Below the pieces are notes generated by a model. That model did not search any database, was not told the DNA's origin, and saw nothing but the letters and a program-made list of their open reading frames with translations. Source: Candidatus Woesearchaeota archaeon (GTDB lineage Archaea; Nanobdellota; Nanobdellia; Woesearchaeales; J091). From it: a stretch of 8,612 nt of DNA. The translations under genes were made by a program, and so were the position numbers. The DNA lies in contig RFJB01000092.1 of the NCBI GenBank assembly GCA_003695045.1, positions 1 through 8,612 of the forward strand. The letters run 5' to 3'. Of this stretch, positions 5,362-8,612 are shown one piece after another (positions within the stretch are counted from its first letter, which is position 1; the number at the start of each line of letters is the position of its first letter).

Positions 5362-5472
5362 GTGCGGGGGTTTTCCGGCTTCCCTGCAGCAGGAGTGCGT
5401 CTGTTCAAGGCCGCTCAGCAATATGCCGCAACACGCTACATGACGAGGCAGCTGCTGTCAAGCTGCTGTTAA
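5362..5472 (+). CDS. possible 36-codon leaderless leader peptide upstream of ppdK
   Basis: Weakly supported small ORF. GTG at 5362 opens a frame of 36 codons ending at TAA 5470-5472, 27 bases before the ppdK ATG. GTG falls exactly 30 nt after the start of the T-run of the predicted TATA box, the same geometry as trmG10, so the mRNA could begin with this codon and be translated leaderless. The product would be a short basic peptide with Ala/Gln-rich middle (KAAQQYAATRY) and two terminal cysteines. No homologue is recognised, and an open frame of this length arises often by chance. An alternative is a non-coding structured leader. Confidence 0.25.
   Translation: MRGFSGFPAAGVRLFKAAQQYAATRYMTRQLLSSCC
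5450..5469 (+). repeat. tandem AGCTGCTGT repeat in the ppdK leader
   Basis: AGCTGCTGT occurs at 5450-5458 and 5461-5469, an 11-nt period. Either CTGCTG could pair with CAGCAG at 5387-5392 near the 5' end of the leader, giving two alternative long-range stems. Whether this affects ppdK expression cannot be told from sequence alone. Confidence 0.35.
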
Positions 5473-5487
5473 AATCAATGCAAATAT

Positions 5488-5494
5488 GGAGGGG
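5488..5494 (+). promoter_or_regulatory. Shine-Dalgarno of ppdK
   Basis: GGAGGGG lies five bases before the ATG at 5500 and is the strongest ribosome-binding site in the window. It fixes the ppdK start and shows that this mRNA has a leader. Confidence 0.75.
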
Positions 5495-5499
5495 TAAAC

Positions 5500-8169
5500 A
5501 TGTCCGGTAACGAGAATAAAAACAAGTTTGTGTATTTCTTCGGCGACAAGGGAGCAGAAGGCAATGCTTCAATGAAAGACCTTCTTGGCGGAAAAGGAGC
5601 AAACCTTGCCGAAATGTCCTCGCTTGGAGTTCCGGTTCCTCCGGGTTTCACAATCAGCACAGAGGCGTGCGCGCTCTACCAGAAGGACAAGAAAACGCTC
5701 GACAAAATATGGGGTGAAGTCCTGAACAATCTCTCTCGTCTGGAGAAAGTTACAGGCAAAAAGTTCGGTTCTGAATCAGAGAACCCTGCCCCTCTTCTTG
5801 TGTCTGTCAGGTCAGGGGCGGCAATCAGCATGCCCGGGATGATGGACACCATACTCAATGTGGGGCTGAACGATTCCACCGTGCAGGTCCTCGCTTCTCT
5901 CACGCAAAACAGGCGCTTTGCGTATGACGCGTACAGGCGCCTCATTCAGATGTTCGGAGACGTCGTCATGGGCGTTGAGCATGCTCTCTTTGAGAACATC
6001 CTTGAGCAGGCAAGAGAAACAAGAGGGGTTGAGTACGACTACCAGCTGCTTCCGGAAGACCTTGAGCTGGTCATTTCAAAATACAAGGAACTCGTGAAAA
6101 AAGAAACAGGGAAGGAATTCCCGCAGGATGTTATGGTGCAGCTCAGGATGGCTGTTGAAGCGGTATTCAATTCATGGAACAATGAAAGAGCCATTGCCTA
6201 CAGGAAGATACACAACATAACCGGCCTCAAGGGAACGGCTGTAAATGTTCAGTCAATGGTGTTCGGCAACATGGGGGATGACTCCGGAACCGGCGTGTGC
6301 TTCACGAGGTCGCCTTCAACGGGCGAAAACAAGTTTTACGGAGAGTTTCTCGTGAATGCCCAGGGAGAAGACGTTGTGGCAGGCATAAGAACCCCCGAGC
6401 CGGTGGAAAAACTTAAGGAAAAAATGCCCTTAATCTACGAGGAGCTTGTCAGCATAGCAAGGAAGCTTGAGAGCCATTTCAGGGACATGCAGGACATAGA
6501 ATTCACCATAGAAAACGGAAAGCTCTTCATTCTTCAGAGCAGGACAGGCAAAAGAACAGCGGCTGCGGCCCTCAAGATAGCGATAGACATGGTAAACGAG
6601 GAACTAATATCCAAGGAAGAGGCAGTGCTCAGGGTTCAGCCGGAACAGCTCGACCAGCTTCTCCACAAGCAGTTTGACAGGGTGGCGCTTGAGAAGGCGC
6701 GCGCCCTTGCCAGGGGGCTGCCCGCTTCTCCGGGCGCTGCTGTCGGCAGGATTGTTTTTGATGCTGAAACAGCTGTTGAAAAGGCAAAGGAAGGGGAGAA
6801 AGTGATTCTCGTGAGAACCGAGACCTCTCCCGAGGATATCTCAGGAATGAGCGCAGCATCCGGAATTCTCACTTCAAGAGGCGGCATGACCTCCCACGCT
6901 GCTGTTGTCGCCAGGGGCATGGGAAAGTGCTGCGTTGCCGGATGCCAGGACGCTGCAATCAACGAGGACGAGAAAACTCTTAAGTTCTCTTCAGACCCTG
7001 AGGGAAGGGTTTTCAAAGAGGGCGACTTCCTCAGCATTGACGGCTCAACCGGCAGGGTGTATGAGGGCGAGCTTCCCACTGTTGATCCGGAACTGACAGG
7101 CGACTTCAAGACGCTTATGGAATGGGCTGATTCATTCCGCAGGTTGAATGTCAGGACAAATGCCGACACCCCGCACGACTCAAAGAGGGCTGTTGAGTTC
7201 GGAGCCGAGGGAATCGGTCTCTGCAGAACCGAGCACATGTTCTTTGAGGGAAAGAGAATCGTCGCTGTCAGGGAGATGATTCTTGCAGAAACTCCCGAGG
7301 AAAGGGAGAAAGCGCTTAACAAGATTCTTCCCTTCCAGCGCGACGACTTTGTCGGCATCTTCATGGCGATGGAGGACAGACCGGTCACGATACGGCTTCT
7401 TGACCCTCCTCTTCACGAGTTCCTTCCCTCAACAGAGCACGAGATAAAGGAAGTCGCTTCTGAAATGAATGTTTCCGAGCAAAAGCTCAGGTCCAAGGTT
7501 GAAGCCCTGAAAGAGTTCAACCCTATGCTGGGCCACAGGGGGTGCAGGTTGGGCATAACATTCCCTGAAATAACAAGGATGCAGTCAAGAGCGATATTTG
7601 AGGCAGCGCTTATCGCTTCGGAAAAGCTTGGCAGGCAGGTAAAGCCCGAGATTATGGTGCCTCTTGTCGGCAATGTTAACGAGTTTGTCAACCAAAAGAA
7701 AGTAATTGATGAAACGGCTGATGCAGTATTCAGGGAAAAGGGAAAATCAATCCCCTACCTTGTCGGCACCATGATTGAGGTTCCGAGAGCTGCGCTGACG
7801 GCAGATGAAATCGCACAGGAGGCAGAATTCTTCAGCTTCGGCACCAACGACCTGACGCAGATGACCATGGGCTTTTCAAGGGACGATGCGGGAAAGTTCC
7901 TTCCGCACTACATCGAGTCGGGCATTCTCCATGCAGATCCCTTTGCCACGCTTGATACAAACGGCGTGGGAAAGCTTGTTGAAATGGGCGTCAAGCTTGG
8001 AAGAAAATCAAGGCCAAATCTGAAGGTCGGCATATGCGGAGAGCATGGCGGGGATCCTGCATCAATAGAGTTCTGCCACAAGGCAGGGCTGGACTATGTT
8101 TCCTGCAGTCCTTTCAGGGTTCCAATAGCCCGGCTTGCGGCAGCCCAGGCAGCGCTCAAGGAAAAGTAA
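5500..8169 (+). CDS. ppdK: pyruvate, phosphate dikinase
   Basis: Cytoplasmic enzyme interconverting pyruvate + ATP + Pi and PEP + AMP + PPi (EC 2.7.9.1), used in glycolysis or gluconeogenesis. At 889 residues it is full length. The N-terminal ATP-binding domain (about 1-350) shows LLGGKGANLAEM (28-39), VPVPPGFTIST (45-55), VSVRSGA (101-107) and IEFTIENGKLFILQSRTGKR (333-352), with Glu334 and Gln346 intact. The swivelling domain carries SRGGMTSHAAVVARGMG (459-475): His466 is the phosphorylated residue and Thr464 the position controlled by the PPDK regulatory protein in some organisms. The C-terminal PEP/pyruvate barrel has GIGLCRTEHMFF (571-582), GTNDLTQMTMGFSRDD (781-796) and CGEHGGDP (846-853) with catalytic Cys846. 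The dikinase rather than PEP-synthase assignment rests on the N-terminal FGDKGAEGNASMKDLLGGKG region and the TSH motif. The start is fixed by GGAGGGG. The HAD gene follows after one base. Confidence 0.97.
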   Translation: MSGNENKNKFVYFFGDKGAEGNASMKDLLGGKGANLAEMSSLGVPVPPGFTISTEACALYQKDKKTLDKIWGEVLNNLSRLEKVTGKKFGSESENPAPLLVSVRSGAAISMPGMMDTILNVGLNDSTVQVLASLTQNRRFAYDAYRRLIQMFGDVVMGVEHALFENILEQARETRGVEYDYQLLPEDLELVISKYKELVKKETGKEFPQDVMVQLRMAVEAVFNSWNNERAIAYRKIHNITGLKGTAVNVQSMVFGNMGDDSGTGVCFTRSPSTGENKFYGEFLVNAQGEDVVAGIRTPEPVEKLKEKMPLIYEELVSIARKLESHFRDMQDIEFTIENGKLFILQSRTGKRTAAAALKIAIDMVNEELISKEEAVLRVQPEQLDQLLHKQFDRVALEKARALARGLPASPGAAVGRIVFDAETAVEKAKEGEKVILVRTETSPEDISGMSAASGILTSRGGMTSHAAVVARGMGKCCVAGCQDAAINEDEKTLKFSSDPEGRVFKEGDFLSIDGSTGRVYEGELPTVDPELTGDFKTLMEWADSFRRLNVRTNADTPHDSKRAVEFGAEGIGLCRTEHMFFEGKRIVAVREMILAETPEEREKALNKILPFQRDDFVGIFMAMEDRPVTIRLLDPPLHEFLPSTEHEIKEVASEMNVSEQKLRSKVEALKEFNPMLGHRGCRLGITFPEITRMQSRAIFEAALIASEKLGRQVKPEIMVPLVGNVNEFVNQKKVIDETADAVFREKGKSIPYLVGTMIEVPRAALTADEIAQEAEFFSFGTNDLTQMTMGFSRDDAGKFLPHYIESGILHADPFATLDTNGVGKLVEMGVKLGRKSRPNLKVGICGEHGGDPASIEFCHKAGLDYVSCSPFRVPIARLAAAQAALKEK

Positions 8170-8170
8170 A

Positions 8171-8612
8171 ATGGTCCGGCACATTATTTTTGACATGGAC
8201 GGGCTTCTGGTAAACACCGAGCCCATGCACTATGAAGCGTGGAAGAAGGTGTTTGAGAAGCACGGCGCTTCACTGACAAAAGAGGTTTTCTCAGAGTTCG
8301 TAGGCAAGGGCAACGACTACGTGGCAGGGTGGCTTCTTGCAGGACAGGGCATACTTGCAACTCCCGAAGAGCTCATAGCAGAAAAAACAAGGTTTCTCAA
8401 TGAATTCCTTGACAAGGTTGAGCCGATGCCTTACGCTGTCGAGCTTCTGGAGAAGCTCCGCAGTCAGAAGGGGCTGGTCCTGTCTGTTGCATCCTCATCG
8501 CAGAAGCAGGTCGTAGTGAGAATGCTTGAAGCAACAGGAATCTTAAAATTCTTTGACTTTCTCAACGCAGGAGATGAGGTTGAGAGGACGAAGCCGTCTC
8601 CGGACGTTTACC
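8171..8612 (+). CDS. HAD-superfamily hydrolase (phosphatase/phosphoglucomutase-like), 3' end cut by window
   Basis: First 147 codons of a haloacid-dehalogenase-type hydrolase that continues past the window. Motif I is FDMDGLLVNTEP (7-18), with Asp8 the nucleophile and Asp10 the acid/base; Asn15 sits where DTE/DSE proteins have Asp. An alpha-helical cap at about 18-85 indicates subclass I. Motif II is SVASSS (about 108-113), and motif III is the Lys of KPSPDVY (141-147). The final acidic motif IV lies outside. This matches the family containing beta-phosphoglucomutases and small sugar-phosphate or phosphoglycolate phosphatases; the substrate cannot be named. ATG at 8171 is one base after the ppdK stop, with AAGGA in the last ppdK codons as its likely ribosome site, so the two genes are almost certainly co-transcribed. 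Confidence 0.9.
   Translation, partial: MVRHIIFDMDGLLVNTEPMHYEAWKKVFEKHGASLTKEVFSEFVGKGNDYVAGWLLAGQGILATPEELIAEKTRFLNEFLDKVEPMPYAVELLEKLRSQKGLVLSVASSSQKQVVVRMLEATGILKFFDFLNAGDEVERTKPSPDVY

Noticed and set aside
5469..5475. TTAAAAT as the TATA box of ppdK giving a leaderless transcript
   Set aside because: It has the right distance to the ATG, but transcription from it would start after the strong GGAGGGG Shine-Dalgarno, leaving that site unused.
5405..5660. Two short minus-strand open frames over the ppdK start
   Set aside because: They overlap the strongly supported ppdK start and Shine-Dalgarno, lack ribosome sites and have no recognisable features.
6636..7388. A 250-codon open frame on the minus strand
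   Set aside because: It is antisense to the middle of ppdK, is Ser/Leu-rich and without motifs, and is explained by ppdK codon bias.

Overview
The window looks archaeal, most likely from a small, compact genome of the DPANN kind, although the lineage is an inference. Three things support this. There is an archaeal-type THUMP tRNA (guanine-10-N2) methyltransferase. TATA-like boxes lie about 29-32 nt upstream of the start codons that lack a Shine-Dalgarno sequence, which is the geometry of leaderless transcripts. Internal operon genes instead carry Shine-Dalgarno motifs (GAGGT, GGAGGGG). Packing is tight: two convergent gene pairs end at the same point or overlap by 4 bp, and internal operon junctions overlap by 4 bp (ATGA, GTGA) or are 1-8 bp apart.

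Layout. (1) 12-917 (+) is a small-conductance mechanosensitive channel (MscS family), whose true start may be GTG at 3. (2) 918-1513 (-) is a two-gene unit: an AT-hook plus PadR-like winged-helix regulator, then a 75-residue lipoprotein with twin CX3C motifs. (3) 1514-1624 is a divergent promoter region with a perfect 14-bp palindrome between two TATA boxes. (4) 1625-2614 (+) is the tRNA methyltransferase TrmG10. (5) 5203-2611 (-) is a three-gene run: a winged-helix/minimal nucleotidyltransferase (MNT antitoxin type), a HEPN-domain protein (toxin type), and a 542-residue protein. The last is an isolated and apparently degenerate pyruvate-phosphate-dikinase/PEP-synthase ATP-binding domain with an acidic linker and a helical tail. 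(6) 5204-5499 is a divergent intergenic region. It holds overlapping palindromes at the MNT promoter, ATGGAAAC repeats next to a TATA box, and a roughly 138-nt ppdK leader that may encode a 36-codon leaderless peptide. (7) 5500-8169 (+) is a full-length pyruvate, phosphate dikinase (ppdK). (8) 8171 to the window end (+) is a HAD-superfamily phosphatase, cut by the window edge and one base behind ppdK.

How the genes work together. PpdK is the central carbon enzyme (PEP/pyruvate interconversion) and is probably co-transcribed with the HAD phosphatase. The MNT-HEPN pair has the form of an archaeal toxin-antitoxin module. It is visibly more AT-rich than both flanks, which suggests transfer. It reads directly into the isolated PPDK-like ATP-binding-domain gene with no visible separate promoter. 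The most unusual content is this three-gene run, the degenerate dikinase-like protein in it, the nested palindromes in front of it, and the ppdK leader. No RNA genes, CRISPR arrays, insertion sequences or clear terminators were seen.
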